64,000 nucleotides of DNA from Pelagibacterales bacterium SAG-MED13 (GCA_014654165.1 JACWDK010000001.1:1-64000); one strand, 5' to 3'. Numbered from the stretch's first letter, positions 9,234-19,258 are shown. Program-made: numbers and translations. Notes: a model not told the origin generated them from the letters alone.

Positions 9234-10486
9234 ATATTAACTCTTCTTATTTTAGCACCAACCTTTTTCAATTTTTTTTCAATATTTTCATATCCTCGAT
9301 CTAAATGATAAATTCTGTTAATTATTGATTTTCCCTTAGTAGTCAATGCAGCCAAAACTAATGAAACTGAAGCCCTAAGATCTGTTGCCATCAATTCAGC
9401 TGGAGCAAATTTTATATTTCCTTTGATCAGCGCTTTATTGCCATTAATCGATATTTGAGCCCCCATTCTATTTAGTTCAGCAACATGCATAAACCTATTA
9501 TCAAAAATATCTTCTCTAACTGAAGATTTTTTGTTCGCCATACATAACAATACCATTATTTGTGCTTGTAAATCTGTGGGAAAACCAGGGTATGGTGCAG
9601 TTTTAATATTTAAACTTTTTATATTTTTATTACCTTTAATTTGTATTTCATTTTTTTTTGTGAATATCTTGGCTCCAACTTTTCTCAAAGTTTTAATTTC
9701 TCTTTTAATAATATTTGGAATTACATTTTTAATTATTAAATTACCTTCTGTTATTGCAGCAGCAATTAAATATGTTCCAGCCTCAATTCTATCAAACATT
9801 ATTGTATGTGTTGGTTGATTAATTTTATTAACACCTAATATTTTAATAGTTCGTTTTGAGGTCCACTGTATATTACATCCTAATTTAACTAAAAAGTTTA
9901 TCAGATCCTTTATTTCAGGTTCTATTGCACAATTACTCAAAATAGTTGTCCCTTTAGCAAAACTTGAAGCAATTATTAAATTTTCAGTAGCACCAACTGA
10001 TATTTTTTCAAATTTTATTTTTGTACCTACAAGTCCTCTAGGAGCAACAGCATGAACATAGCCTTGAATAATTTTATATTTAACCCCTAGTTTTGATAAT
10101 GCTTTTAAATGAACATCTACCGGCCTAGTACCTATAGCACAACCCCCTGGAAGGGAAACCTTTGCTGCCCCAAATTTTGCAAGTAAGGGGCCTAGAACTA
10201 ATATTCCTGCTCGCATAGTTTTAACCAAACTGTATGATGCAAAATTTTTATTTTGTTTTGAATTGTCAATAATTAGATTTTTTTTTTTAAATTTAATTTT
10301 TGATCCTAAAGATTGTAATAAATTGATCATAGTTACTATATCTTTAACTTTAGGTAAATTTTTTAAATAAACTTTTTTGTCGGATAATAAAGTTGCCGCT
10401 AATATTGGTAACGATGCATTTTTTGATCCTGATATTTCAATTTGCCCTTTAAGTTTGTTCGAACCAAAAACTTCAAGTTTTTGCAT
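9230..10486 (-). CDS. murA: UDP-N-acetylglucosamine 1-carboxyvinyltransferase
   Basis: 418 aa; 'ISGSKNASLPILAATLL', 'LPGGCAIGTRPVDVHL'. Confidence 0.98.
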   Translation of the reverse strand: MQKLEVFGSNKLKGQIEISGSKNASLPILAATLLSDKKVYLKNLPKVKDIVTMINLLQSLGSKIKFKKKNLIIDNSKQNKNFASYSLVKTMRAGILVLGPLLAKFGAAKVSLPGGCAIGTRPVDVHLKALSKLGVKYKIIQGYVHAVAPRGLVGTKIKFEKISVGATENLIIASSFAKGTTILSNCAIEPEIKDLINFLVKLGCNIQWTSKRTIKILGVNKINQPTHTIMFDRIEAGTYLIAAAITEGNLIIKNVIPNIIKREIKTLRKVGAKIFTKKNEIQIKGNKNIKSLNIKTAPYPGFPTDLQAQIMVLLCMANKKSSVREDIFDNRFMHVAELNRMGAQISINGNKALIKGNIKFAPAELMATDLRASVSLVLAALTTKGKSIINRIYHLDRGYENIEKKLKKVGAKIRRVNI

Positions 10487-10488
10487 AA

Positions 10489-11043
10489 TTAAACTTTGGG
10501 TAATGTTACTCCGGTCTGACCCATATACTTCCCATTCCTATCAGCATAAGAGACTTCGGGTTTTTCATTTCCTTTTAAAAAAATAAACTGTGCCACACCC
10601 TCATTTGCATAAATTTTTGCTGGCAAAGGAGTGGTGTTGGAGAATTCTAAAGTAACATAGCCCTCCCATCCTGGTTCCAAAGGTGTTACATTTACAATTA
10701 TACCACATCTTGCATAAGTTGATTTACCAAGACATATCACGAGTACATCATTTGGAATTTTGAATTTTTCAACTGTTCTAGCTAACACAAATGAATTTGG
10801 TGGTATGATACATTCTGAAGTATTTTTAGTAACAAAATTAGTTGGTTTAAAATTTTTAGGGTCGACAATTTCTGAATTTACGTTAGTGAAAATTTTGAAC
10901 TCATCTGAAACTCTTGCATCATATCCAAAAGAAGATAGTCCATAGGATATGCAATCACCCCTAATTTGTTTTTCTTCAAAGGGTGAGATCATTTGATTTT
11001 CTTTGGACATTCTTCTTATCCATTTATCTGAAAGAACTGACAT
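10489..11043 (-). CDS. dcd: dCTP deaminase
   Basis: 184 aa; '[20 protein letters not shown]', '[47 protein letters not shown]'. Confidence 0.96.
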   Translation of the reverse strand: MSVLSDKWIRRMSKENQMISPFEEKQIRGDCISYGLSSFGYDARVSDEFKIFTNVNSEIVDPKNFKPTNFVTKNTSECIIPPNSFVLARTVEKFKIPNDVLVICLGKSTYARCGIIVNVTPLEPGWEGYVTLEFSNTTPLPAKIYANEGVAQFIFLKGNEKPEVSYADRNGKYMGQTGVTLPKV

Positions 11044-11144
11044 TATTTTTCTTTTTTTTTATTTTTTTTTTGAAATAATTTTCTTTTTTTCAAGTTTTTT
11101 CTTAGAGCTAAGCTTAATAGCTCATTTTTTTTTTTTCTACTCAT
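11043..11144 (-). CDS. Putative 33-aa highly basic microprotein, not in the ORF track
   Basis: [33 protein letters not shown]; start overlaps the upstream stop (ATGA, 11141-11144) and stop overlaps the dcd start (TAATG). Confidence 0.6.
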   Translation of the reverse strand: MSRKKKNELLSLALRKNLKKRKLFQKKNKKKEK

Positions 11145-11341
11145 TCTTTATCAGGATTAGTAAGAAAGTCTAAAGTTATAGGTTTAGACGCATCTAAGAT
11201 TTTTTCTTGAGTACTATCTTTTTTGGAACCCTCTTTTGCTAACCGCTTAGCTTTTTTTTCAGCAAGTTTTTTTTCTCTTTTTGCTTGCTTCTCCATAAGC
11301 TTAGCGCTTTTAGTAGATTTATAATCGTAATGAATGCCCAT
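11141..11341 (-). CDS. Small Lys-rich hypothetical protein
   Basis: 66 aa ORF, 'KLMEKQAKREKKLAEKKAKRLAKEG' charged helix; coupled to the downstream micro-ORF. Confidence 0.65.
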   Translation of the reverse strand: MGIHYDYKSTKSAKLMEKQAKREKKLAEKKAKRLAKEGSKKDSTQEKILDASKPITLDFLTNPDKE

Positions 11342-11441
11342 ATAATTTCCTAAAATAGATATAGATCATATTAATCAAAAAATTAAGGCAATAATTTGAA
11401 AAAAATGCTTTATTATCAATAAAATACAATTTGTGATAATT

Positions 11442-11515
11442 GCTCCTGTAGTTAAATGGTATAACAAGTCCTTGGTAAGGACTAGTTCCCTGGTCAGTAC
11501 AGGGTGGGAGCACCA
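11442..11515 (+). tRNA. tRNA-Thr(GGT) with atypical T-loop
   Basis: GCTCCTGTAGTTAAATGGTATAACAAGTCCTTGGTAAGGACTAGTTCCCTGGTCAGTACAGGGTGGGAGCACCA; anticodon arm AGTCC-TTGGTAA-GGACT; T-arm CCCTG-GTCAGTA-CAGGG; encoded CCA. Confidence 0.87.
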
Positions 11516-12238
11516 CTAATTTTTATAAAAAATTCTTCTCAAAAATATTGTAATTAAAACTAAACTAAAAAAAGCTAAGATGGGGATATAAATATTTGGT
11601 GTAAAGATTATATCAACTATACTAGGAAGTTCTGTATTTTGTTCAATAACTTTTTCTAATCCAGTCCCAATAGAAACTGCTAAGAATATTTGAGGAATGA
11701 TTCCTATTAAAGATGCTAAGAAAAAATTTCTAATTTTTACATTAAAAATTGTCGGTAAAATACAACTCAGTTGCCAAGGGATGCCTCCAATAAAACGATA
11801 AATCAATAGATATATAAATTCTGATCTTTTAAATTTGGTTTCTAAATTTTTGTATCTATTTAAAAACTTTTCCCTAACCAAATCTTTTAAAAAATAATTT
11901 CCAAAGATATACAAAAAAGTTGCTCCAATACTTAAACCTAAAACAACAATAATCGTTCCTATCCATTTCCCAAATAAAAAACCACCAATAAGGGCTATGG
12001 GTGAACCAAATCCTAATAATGGAAATACCCAAATTATTGTAAAAGCCAAAAAAATTATTGATATTAAAAATAAATTAGAATTTTTGAGCTCGAAAAAATA
12101 TGATCTATTTTCTTTAATAAAATTATAGGATGTGATTTCTTGAAGGCTAAACTTTGAAAAAAACAAAAATAAAAATATAGATAATATAATTAAGTATGAT
12201 AAACCTATAAATAATTTAATTTTTTTAGCTTTTTCCAT
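11516..12238 (-). CDS. TVP38/TMEM64 (DedA/VTT-like) membrane protein
   Basis: 240 aa multi-TM; 'FPLLGFGSPIALIGGFLFGKWIGTIIVVLGLSIGATFLYIFGNYFL', 'YRFIGGIPWQLSCILPTIFNV'. Confidence 0.8.
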   Translation of the reverse strand: MEKAKKIKLFIGLSYLIILSIFLFLFFSKFSLQEITSYNFIKENRSYFFELKNSNLFLISIIFLAFTIIWVFPLLGFGSPIALIGGFLFGKWIGTIIVVLGLSIGATFLYIFGNYFLKDLVREKFLNRYKNLETKFKRSEFIYLLIYRFIGGIPWQLSCILPTIFNVKIRNFFLASLIGIIPQIFLAVSIGTGLEKVIEQNTELPSIVDIIFTPNIYIPILAFFSLVLITIFLRRIFYKN

Positions 12239-12330
12239 TATTAGTTATCGTATTTATAAAATCTTCTATTTGCTATTTATATATTTAATTACTATAAAGA
12301 GCGAAATTTAATAAAAATTTAACCACAATT

Positions 12331-12471
12331 ATGAAAAGAACATATCAACCCTCAAAAATTAAAAGAGCAAGAAAACATGGTTTTAGGTCAAAAATGAAAA
12401 CTAAGGGTGGAAAAAAGCTTTTGGCTAGAAGACGGGCAAGAGGAAGAAAGTCCCTAACAGTTTCTGGTTAA
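12331..12471 (+). CDS. rpmH: 50S ribosomal protein L34 (not in ORF track)
   Basis: Translation [46 protein letters not shown]. Confidence 0.97.
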   Translation: MKRTYQPSKIKRARKHGFRSKMKTKGGKKLLARRRARGRKSLTVSG

Positions 12472-12475
12472 ATTA

Positions 12476-12817
12476 ATGAATAGCAAAATAATTGCTCTTT
12501 CAAAAAACGAAGAATTTAAAATACTTTTAAAGAAGAAAAAAATTTCTAACAAATATGTTACTATTTTCTTTGGTCATTTAAAAAACAAAAATAATAAAAG
12601 ATTAAATATAAGCTTTGTAGCTAAGAAAAAGTTAGGTAATGCAGTTAAAAGAAATAAGATAAAAAGAAGGCTCAGAAATATTATGAATGATGCAATAAAA
12701 AAAATTTCAATTAATTTTAATTTTTCTTTCCTTGTTATTGCTAAACCAACTATGTTAAGTAATGATTTTAATGATATAAAAGGAATTCTATTTCGAGAAT
12801 TTGAAAAGATTAAATAA
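12476..12817 (+). CDS. rnpA: Ribonuclease P protein component
   Basis: 113 aa; '[26 protein letters not shown]' RNR motif; between rpmH and yidD. Confidence 0.93.
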   Translation: MNSKIIALSKNEEFKILLKKKKISNKYVTIFFGHLKNKNNKRLNISFVAKKKLGNAVKRNKIKRRLRNIMNDAIKKISINFNFSFLVIAKPTMLSNDFNDIKGILFREFEKIK

Positions 12818-13068
12818 TGAATATTTTTACAGTTATTTTAATAAAATTTATTAAAGGATATAAATTTTTAATTAGCCCTTTACTGGGAAATTCATGTAGA
12901 TATTTACCAACTTGTTCGGAATATAGTATTGAAGCTTTAAATAATTTTGGATTAATTAAGGGGGCTTATCTAAGCTTAAAAAGAATCTTATCGTGTCACC
13001 CAATAAAATTTTTAGGTGGAGGAGAAGGGTTCGACCCTGTAAATAAAAAACTTAAGGTTAAAAAATAA
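12817..13068 (+). CDS. yidD: Membrane protein insertion efficiency factor YidD
   Basis: 83 aa; '[28 protein letters not shown]', 'RILSCHP', 'GEGFDPV'. Confidence 0.96.
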   Translation: MNIFTVILIKFIKGYKFLISPLLGNSCRYLPTCSEYSIEALNNFGLIKGAYLSLKRILSCHPIKFLGGGEGFDPVNKKLKVKK

Positions 13069-14750
13069 TGGATTCTAAAAATGTCATAGCTGCTATTGCT
13101 TTATCATCTGCGGTGATAGTTTTATATTCTTTATTTTTCATGCCAGAGCAATCAACTCAAAAACAAAATTTAGATGAAAAAAATAAAATAGAACAAAAAA
13201 GTGATGCCCCGAGTCTAGAACAAAAAGAAACACTAGTTCAATTGTCTAGAGAAGATGCTTTAAAAGAAAGTGAAAGAATTAAATTTGAAAATCAAAGTAT
13301 AGTTGGGTCAATCTCTTTGAAAGGGGCTGCAATCGATGATTTAACTTTTAAAGATTATAAAGTTAGTCTTGAAAGTGATGAGAAAGTCACCCTACTTGGT
13401 CCAAGAAATATTGAAGATGGTTATTTAATTGAAAGTGGTTTTGTTACTACTGATAAGAATATAGATATTCCTAATTCAGATTCAACTTGGTCGGTAATAG
13501 GAAATAATTTACTTACAGATCAATCCCCTGTAAAGTTATCTTGGTCAAATGATCAAGGGATGACTTTTGAAAAGGAAATCACTTTAGATAATAAATTTTT
13601 ATTTACGATAAAACAGAGAGTGATAAATACTACTAATAAAAATTATGATTTTTACTCATATGGTCAAATAATAAGGAATAAAATTCCAGATGGGTTATCC
13701 AATTTCTATATACTTCATGAAGGCCCTATAGCAACTTTGGATGATGAATTAATTGAGGAAGATTATGATGACATACAAGAACAAAAATTTTCTAGAAGTG
13801 CAAAGAAAGGGTGGTTAGGTGTAGGTGACAAATATTATGTTTCATCCATTATCCCCCCAAAAGGTAAAGAATTTAAGACTACTTTTGATTACAAAAATAA
13901 ATTCAGAGCAAATTTTATTACGTCAGAGCCATTAGAATTAAATAAGAATAGTACTATTGAGGATAGTTTACAGGTAATAGTTGCTGCAAAGAGAGTGGAT
14001 GTAATTGATGGTTATGCTGAAACTTTAGATATTGACAAATTTGATTTGGTTATTGATTGGGGTTTTTTATATTTTATTACTAAACCATTATTTTTTGGAA
14101 TTGATTATTTTTTTAAACTGTTAGGAAATTATGGTTTAGCAATTATAGCGATTACAATTTGTATACGATTGGTCTTTTTTCCTCTTGCTAACTTTTCATT
14201 TCGAAGCATGGCAAAAATGAAAGCCCTCCAACCTGAAATGGTGAGACTTAAAGAGCTTCATAAAAATGATAAAATGAAACTGCAGCAAGAGATGATGGCC
14301 CTGTATAAAAAAGAAAAAGTAAATCCAATGTCAGGTTGCCTACCAATACTTGTTCAGATCCCAGTTTTTTTCGCGTTATATAAAGTATTGTTTGTAACTA
14401 TCGAGATGAGACAAATGCCATTTTATGGTTGGATACACGATTTAAGTGAGAGAGATCCAACAAGTTTATTTAACTTATTTGGATTATTGCCTTACGACGT
14501 ACCCTCTTTTCTTGTTATTGGAGCTTGGCCAGTAGCTATGGGGGTTTCAATGTGGATTCAACAAAAACTGAACCCTGCTCCTACAGATGCTATGCAAGCA
14601 AAAATTTTTATGTTTTTTCCACTTTTCTTAACTGTGATATTAGCACCCTTTCCTAGTGGATTAGTAATCTATTGGACTGTAAACAACATTTTAACTATGG
14701 CTCAACAAGTTTTTATAATGAAAAGAACTACAATTAAAACTGCTACTTAA
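13068..14750 (+). CDS. yidC: Membrane protein insertase YidC
   Basis: 560 aa; 'YGLAIIAITICIRLVFFPLANFSFRSMAKMKALQPEM', 'MSGCLPILVQIPVFFALYKVL'. Confidence 0.98.
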   Translation: MDSKNVIAAIALSSAVIVLYSLFFMPEQSTQKQNLDEKNKIEQKSDAPSLEQKETLVQLSREDALKESERIKFENQSIVGSISLKGAAIDDLTFKDYKVSLESDEKVTLLGPRNIEDGYLIESGFVTTDKNIDIPNSDSTWSVIGNNLLTDQSPVKLSWSNDQGMTFEKEITLDNKFLFTIKQRVINTTNKNYDFYSYGQIIRNKIPDGLSNFYILHEGPIATLDDELIEEDYDDIQEQKFSRSAKKGWLGVGDKYYVSSIIPPKGKEFKTTFDYKNKFRANFITSEPLELNKNSTIEDSLQVIVAAKRVDVIDGYAETLDIDKFDLVIDWGFLYFITKPLFFGIDYFFKLLGNYGLAIIAITICIRLVFFPLANFSFRSMAKMKALQPEMVRLKELHKNDKMKLQQEMMALYKKEKVNPMSGCLPILVQIPVFFALYKVLFVTIEMRQMPFYGWIHDLSERDPTSLFNLFGLLPYDVPSFLVIGAWPVAMGVSMWIQQKLNPAPTDAMQAKIFMFFPLFLTVILAPFPSGLVIYWTVNNILTMAQQVFIMKRTTIKTAT

Positions 14751-14779
14751 TCTGTTTTTACTCATCAATATTTAGATCA

Positions 14780-15628
14780 ATGGACTTAAAAAAAATATTA
14801 CCTGCAAATGGACCACCGATTGAAGAAGTGGCTAAATATATTGAAAAATACAAAAATGAACTAATTGTTATTAAATATGGGGGTAATGTATTTATAGACA
14901 GAAATATATTTAATAACTTTATATCAGATATATGTTTACTGAACAAATTAGGACTTTCGATAGTAGTAGTTCATGGTGGGGGACCAAGAATTAAAAGGGA
15001 ATTAGATAAATCAAATATTCAAACAAAATTTATAAAAGGCTTAAGAGTAACAGATGAAAAGATTATAAATTTAGTTGAGAAGGTTTTAATTGAGTTTAAC
15101 GAGGACATTGTTTCTTCCATTAAAAAAATTGGCTCTAAAGCTATTTCAGTAAATACTAAAAAGAATAATATTATAGCGATAGTCCCAGAGTCAAAAGAAC
15201 TGGGTTTTGTGGGAATTCCAAATAAAATAGATATTGAGGTTTTAAAAAATTTTGTTGAAAAACATATAATTCCAATTGTATCCCCTTTAGGTTTAGGGCA
15301 AAATAATCAAACATATAATATTAATGGAGATACAGCCGCAGGGGCAATAGCAAAAGCTCTAAAATCCAGAAGACTGCTTTTAATGACCAATGTAAAAGGA
15401 GTTCTTGATAAAAAAAATAAACTTATAGAGGAAATTTCATCGTCCGAGATTTTGGAAATGATTAAAAATGAGACTATTACAGAAGGAATGATACCAAAAA
15501 TTAATACTTGTTTAGATGCAGTAAATAATGGTGTTACAGCAGTCGGTATTATAGATGGAAGACAAAAACACTCAATATTATTTGAGATATTTTCTGATAA
15601 AGGTTCAGGTACATTGATAAGAAAATGA
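14780..15628 (+). CDS. argB: Acetylglutamate kinase
   Basis: 282 aa; 'VIKYGGNVF', 'VVVHGGGPRIKRELDK', 'NINGDTAAGAIAKALKSRRLLLMTNVKGVLD'. Confidence 0.97.
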   Translation: MDLKKILPANGPPIEEVAKYIEKYKNELIVIKYGGNVFIDRNIFNNFISDICLLNKLGLSIVVVHGGGPRIKRELDKSNIQTKFIKGLRVTDEKIINLVEKVLIEFNEDIVSSIKKIGSKAISVNTKKNNIIAIVPESKELGFVGIPNKIDIEVLKNFVEKHIIPIVSPLGLGQNNQTYNINGDTAAGAIAKALKSRRLLLMTNVKGVLDKKNKLIEEISSSEILEMIKNETITEGMIPKINTCLDAVNNGVTAVGIIDGRQKHSILFEIFSDKGSGTLIRK

Positions 15629-16296
15629 AAGAATTAACTGAAATAAAATACTGGATATTTGATCTTGATAACACTCTATATAGTGGTCAAACTAAAGTAT
15701 TTTCTGAAGTCGATAAAAAGATGTCATCATTTATTTCAGAAAAATTTAATGTTGATCTTATAGAAGCAAAAAAAATTCAAAAAGAGTATTTCTATGAATA
15801 TGGAACAACTTTGTCAGGATTGATGAAAAAAAAGAATGTCAACCCTAATGAATTTTTGGAATTTGTGCATGATATTGATATATCTTGGCTTCCAAAGGAT
15901 GAATTTTTAAGACAAGAATTGATCAAAATTAAAGAAAAAAAATATATATTCTCGAATGGATCTCATGCTCATATTAATAATGTAACTAAACAATTGGGAA
16001 TCAATGGTTTGTTCGATGGGGCATTTGATATAACTGATGGTGATTTTATTCCAAAACCACATATAAACCCTTACAAAAAACTAATCCATAAATTTAACTT
16101 AAATCCAAAACAATCTATATTAATTGAAGATATTGCTCACAACCTCGAACAGGCTAAAAATTTAGGAATGAAAACTTGTTGGCTTGAAAATGATGAAGCT
16201 TTTGCAAAAAAAGATGCTGACAAACCTTACATAGATTATAAGATTAATAACTTGCCTTCTTTTCTTCAAAAAATTAATGTATTAAGAGAATATTAA
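15625..16296 (+). CDS. HAD-superfamily hydrolase, pyrimidine 5'-nucleotidase type
   Basis: 'WIFDLDNTLYSGQTKVF', 'IFSNGSHAHINNVTKQLGI', 'ILIEDIAHNLEQAKNLGM'. Confidence 0.87.
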   Translation: MKELTEIKYWIFDLDNTLYSGQTKVFSEVDKKMSSFISEKFNVDLIEAKKIQKEYFYEYGTTLSGLMKKKNVNPNEFLEFVHDIDISWLPKDEFLRQELIKIKEKKYIFSNGSHAHINNVTKQLGINGLFDGAFDITDGDFIPKPHINPYKKLIHKFNLNPKQSILIEDIAHNLEQAKNLGMKTCWLENDEAFAKKDADKPYIDYKINNLPSFLQKINVLREY

Positions 16297-16308
16297 ATCT
16301 AAAAAATT

Positions 16309-17139
16309 ATGAGCAATTTAGAAATTATCATTAATGAGGCTTGGGAAAAAAAAGATCAAGTAAATCAAAATTCTGATCAAAATCTTAAAGATGCAATAAA
16401 TCAAGTAATTAATGATTTAGATTGTGGTAAATCCAGAGTTGCTGAAAAAATTAATGGTAAATGGTTGACGCATCAACATTTAAAAAAAGCAATCATGTTA
16501 AGTTTTAGAATTTATCCGATGGAAAATTTAAATGGACCATATAGTAGTTGGTATGATAAAGCTCATCTGTTAAAAGGTAAAACAGCTGGATGGTCTAAAG
16601 AAGATCACGAAATAGCGGGTTTCAGAATGGTTCCAAACTCACCAGTTAGAAAAGGTTCTTTTGTTGGTAAAAATGCTGTTTTAATGCCATGCTACGTAAA
16701 TATAGGCGCATATATTGATGAAGGAACAATGATCGATACATTTGCAAGAGCTGGGAGTTGTTCTCAGATAGGTAAAAATTGTCATATTTCAGCAGGAAGT
16801 GGAGTTGGAGGAGTTTTGGAGCCTGCTCAAGCACTTCCAACGATTATAGAGGATAATGTTTTTTTAGGAGCAATGTCAGAAGTTGTGGAAGGTGTCATAG
16901 TAGGTGAAGGATCAGTTTTAAGTATGGGAATGTATATTGGACAATCAACTAAAATTGTAGACCGAAAAACAGGTAAAATTACTTATGGTAAGATACCACC
17001 TTATTCTGTTGTAGTTCCTGGTTCACTACCAGACAAAAATAATTCATCAGCACCATCTTTATATTGTGCAGTAATAATTAAACAAGTTGATGAAAAAACA
17101 AGATCAAAAACATCAGTTAATGATCTTTTGCGAGAGTAA
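16309..17139 (+). CDS. dapD: 2,3,4,5-tetrahydropyridine-2,6-dicarboxylate N-succinyltransferase
   Basis: 276 aa; left-handed beta-helix hexapeptides 'MPCYVNIGAYIDEGTMIDTFARAGSCSQIGKNCHISAGSGVGGVLEP'. Confidence 0.97.
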   Translation: MSNLEIIINEAWEKKDQVNQNSDQNLKDAINQVINDLDCGKSRVAEKINGKWLTHQHLKKAIMLSFRIYPMENLNGPYSSWYDKAHLLKGKTAGWSKEDHEIAGFRMVPNSPVRKGSFVGKNAVLMPCYVNIGAYIDEGTMIDTFARAGSCSQIGKNCHISAGSGVGGVLEPAQALPTIIEDNVFLGAMSEVVEGVIVGEGSVLSMGMYIGQSTKIVDRKTGKITYGKIPPYSVVVPGSLPDKNNSSAPSLYCAVIIKQVDEKTRSKTSVNDLLRE

Positions 17140-17144
17140 AACTC

Positions 17145-18302
17145 ATGAAAATTTTAAATGAAGTGAAGTTGGCTAAAGAGCTAATAAGATTTCCTTCAGT
17201 AACCCCTATTGACGCTGGTGTCATGAAGTTTATAGAAAAAAATCTAAAAAAATTAGGCTTTAAAACAAAGATAATTGAATTCAAGGAAAAAGATTTTAAA
17301 CCTGTAAAAAATTTATATGCAAGACTTGGAAATAAAAACCCAAACTTTTGTTATGCTGGACATCTAGATGTTGTTCCTCCAGGCAATATAAAAAATTGGA
17401 CAACAAATCCTTTTAAACCTTCTATCAAAAAAGGTCATTTAATTGGACGTGGCGCTAATGATATGAAAGGTTCGGTTGCTGCTTTTGTTTCTGCCGTAAG
17501 CTCTTTTTTAAATAGAAATAATAATTTTAAAGGTTCTATCAGTTTATTAATCACAGGAGATGAGGAAGGAGATGCGGTTAATGGTACTAAAAAAGTTGTA
17601 GATTATTTAAAAAAGAAAAAAGAAAAAATAAATTTCTGTTTAGTTGGCGAGCCCACAAATCCGAACAAATTAGGTGAAATGATCAAAATAGGTCGTAGGG
17701 GTAGTTTGACTGGGAATCTAACAATTAATGGTGTTCAAGGTCATGTAGCTTATCCACAAAGAGCAAATAACCCTTCAACAACTATTGTCAAAATTCTAAA
17801 TGAAATAAAGAATATTAAGTTTGACAAAGGAACAAAAGATTTTCAGCCAACAAACTTAGAGATTACAAAGATCAACATAAGAAATAGTGCTGATAACGTA
17901 ATTCCTGGAATAGCCGAAGCTACTTTTAATATAAGATTTAACAATAAACATTCGTCAACATCAATTAAAAAAAGACTTAATAAAATCTTTAATAGAATAA
18001 GTAAAAAAAATAAATCTAAATTTAAAATTGAATATAAAGTTTCTGGGGAAGCTTTTTTGACAAAACCAAATAAAACTACTTATATGATTCAAGATATTAT
18101 TAAAAAAGTTACTAAAATTAAACCAAGGCTTTCTACAACTGGAGGCACTTCTGATGCTAGATTTATAAGAAAAATTTCTCCATGTTTAGAATTTGGATTA
18201 GTTGGAAAAACTATGCATAAAATTGATGAGGCTGTATCCCTAAATGATTTAAATAAACTTGCAAAAATTTACCAAAATATTTTACAAGATTATTTTAAGT
18301 GA
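17145..18302 (+). CDS. dapE: Succinyl-diaminopimelate desuccinylase
   Basis: 385 aa M20 peptidase; 'YAGHLDVVPPG', 'GRGANDMKGSVAAF', 'TGDEEGDA', 'TTGGTSDARF'. Confidence 0.95.
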   Translation: MKILNEVKLAKELIRFPSVTPIDAGVMKFIEKNLKKLGFKTKIIEFKEKDFKPVKNLYARLGNKNPNFCYAGHLDVVPPGNIKNWTTNPFKPSIKKGHLIGRGANDMKGSVAAFVSAVSSFLNRNNNFKGSISLLITGDEEGDAVNGTKKVVDYLKKKKEKINFCLVGEPTNPNKLGEMIKIGRRGSLTGNLTINGVQGHVAYPQRANNPSTTIVKILNEIKNIKFDKGTKDFQPTNLEITKINIRNSADNVIPGIAEATFNIRFNNKHSSTSIKKRLNKIFNRISKKNKSKFKIEYKVSGEAFLTKPNKTTYMIQDIIKKVTKIKPRLSTTGGTSDARFIRKISPCLEFGLVGKTMHKIDEAVSLNDLNKLAKIYQNILQDYFK

Positions 18303-19228
18303 AAACTGGATTAATAACCTCTGAGACTTTCCAAAACCATGATACTGGGCCTGGGCATCCTGAACAAATAGCTAGAGTAACTGTAATTAATGAACATTTT
18401 AGAAAAATTAATAATAAAAATATTTTATGGAAAAAACCATCAATTATTTCAGATGATATAATTAAAGGGGCTCATGATGCCGACTATATTAATTTGATTA
18501 AAAATTCTTTTCCGACTAAAGGATTTTCTTCTCTAGATGGTGATACAATTATTTCACCAGGAAGTAAAAGTGCTACATTTGATGCAGCTGGATCGATTAT
18601 TACAGCTATAGATGGTGTTCAAAACAAAGAATTTAAAAACGCTTTTTGTAACGTACGTCCTCCAGGACATCATTGTAATCAAAATAAAGCAGCAGGTTTT
18701 TGTATTTTAAATAACGTTGCAATTGGCACAAAGTATTTATTAAATAAGTATAAATACAAAAAAGTTGCTATTATAGATTTTGACGTTCATCATGGAAACG
18801 GAACACAAGATATATTCTATGAAAATAAAAATGTTTTATTTATATCAACACATCAATATCCATATTATCCCGGATCAGGTTCTGAGAAAGAAAAAGGGAA
18901 GTTTAATAATATCTACAATATACCATTACCTGCTGGTACAAATTCAGAAAAATATTTAAATGCTTTTGAATTTGCTTTAAAAAAATTACAAGAATTTAGA
19001 CCTGAATTCGTTCTTATAAGCGCTGGATTTGACTCTCATATCAATGATCCTCTTGCACAATTCAAGCTTAAAACAGAGGATTTTTATACTATTACAAAAA
19101 GAATAATGGAAGCTTCTAAAAAGTTTTGTAATGGCAAAATTGTTTCTATTCTTGAAGGTGGATATGATTTGCAGGCTCTTCAAGATAGTACTAAGAGACA
19201 TGTTGATGCATTAATAGAATTTGTTTAA
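18299..19228 (+). CDS. Histone deacetylase family (acetylpolyamine/AcuC-like) amidohydrolase
   Basis: 309 aa; 'RPPGHHCNQNKAAGFCILNNVAIG', 'VAIIDFDVHHGNGTQDIF', 'ISAGFDSHINDPLA', 'LEGGYDL'. Confidence 0.93.
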   Translation: MKTGLITSETFQNHDTGPGHPEQIARVTVINEHFRKINNKNILWKKPSIISDDIIKGAHDADYINLIKNSFPTKGFSSLDGDTIISPGSKSATFDAAGSIITAIDGVQNKEFKNAFCNVRPPGHHCNQNKAAGFCILNNVAIGTKYLLNKYKYKKVAIIDFDVHHGNGTQDIFYENKNVLFISTHQYPYYPGSGSEKEKGKFNNIYNIPLPAGTNSEKYLNAFEFALKKLQEFRPEFVLISAGFDSHINDPLAQFKLKTEDFYTITKRIMEASKKFCNGKIVSILEGGYDLQALQDSTKRHVDALIEFV

Positions 19229-19258
19229 TAAAGATATAATTAATTATAAATAACCTTC

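Noticed and set aside
11105-11133. Hairpin GAGCTA-AGCTTAA-TAGCTC followed by a T-run, as a plus-strand intrinsic terminator
   Set aside because: No plus-strand gene precedes it. The T-run and stem are explained as codons (poly-Lys and NELLSLAL) of the minus-strand micro-ORF 11043-11144.
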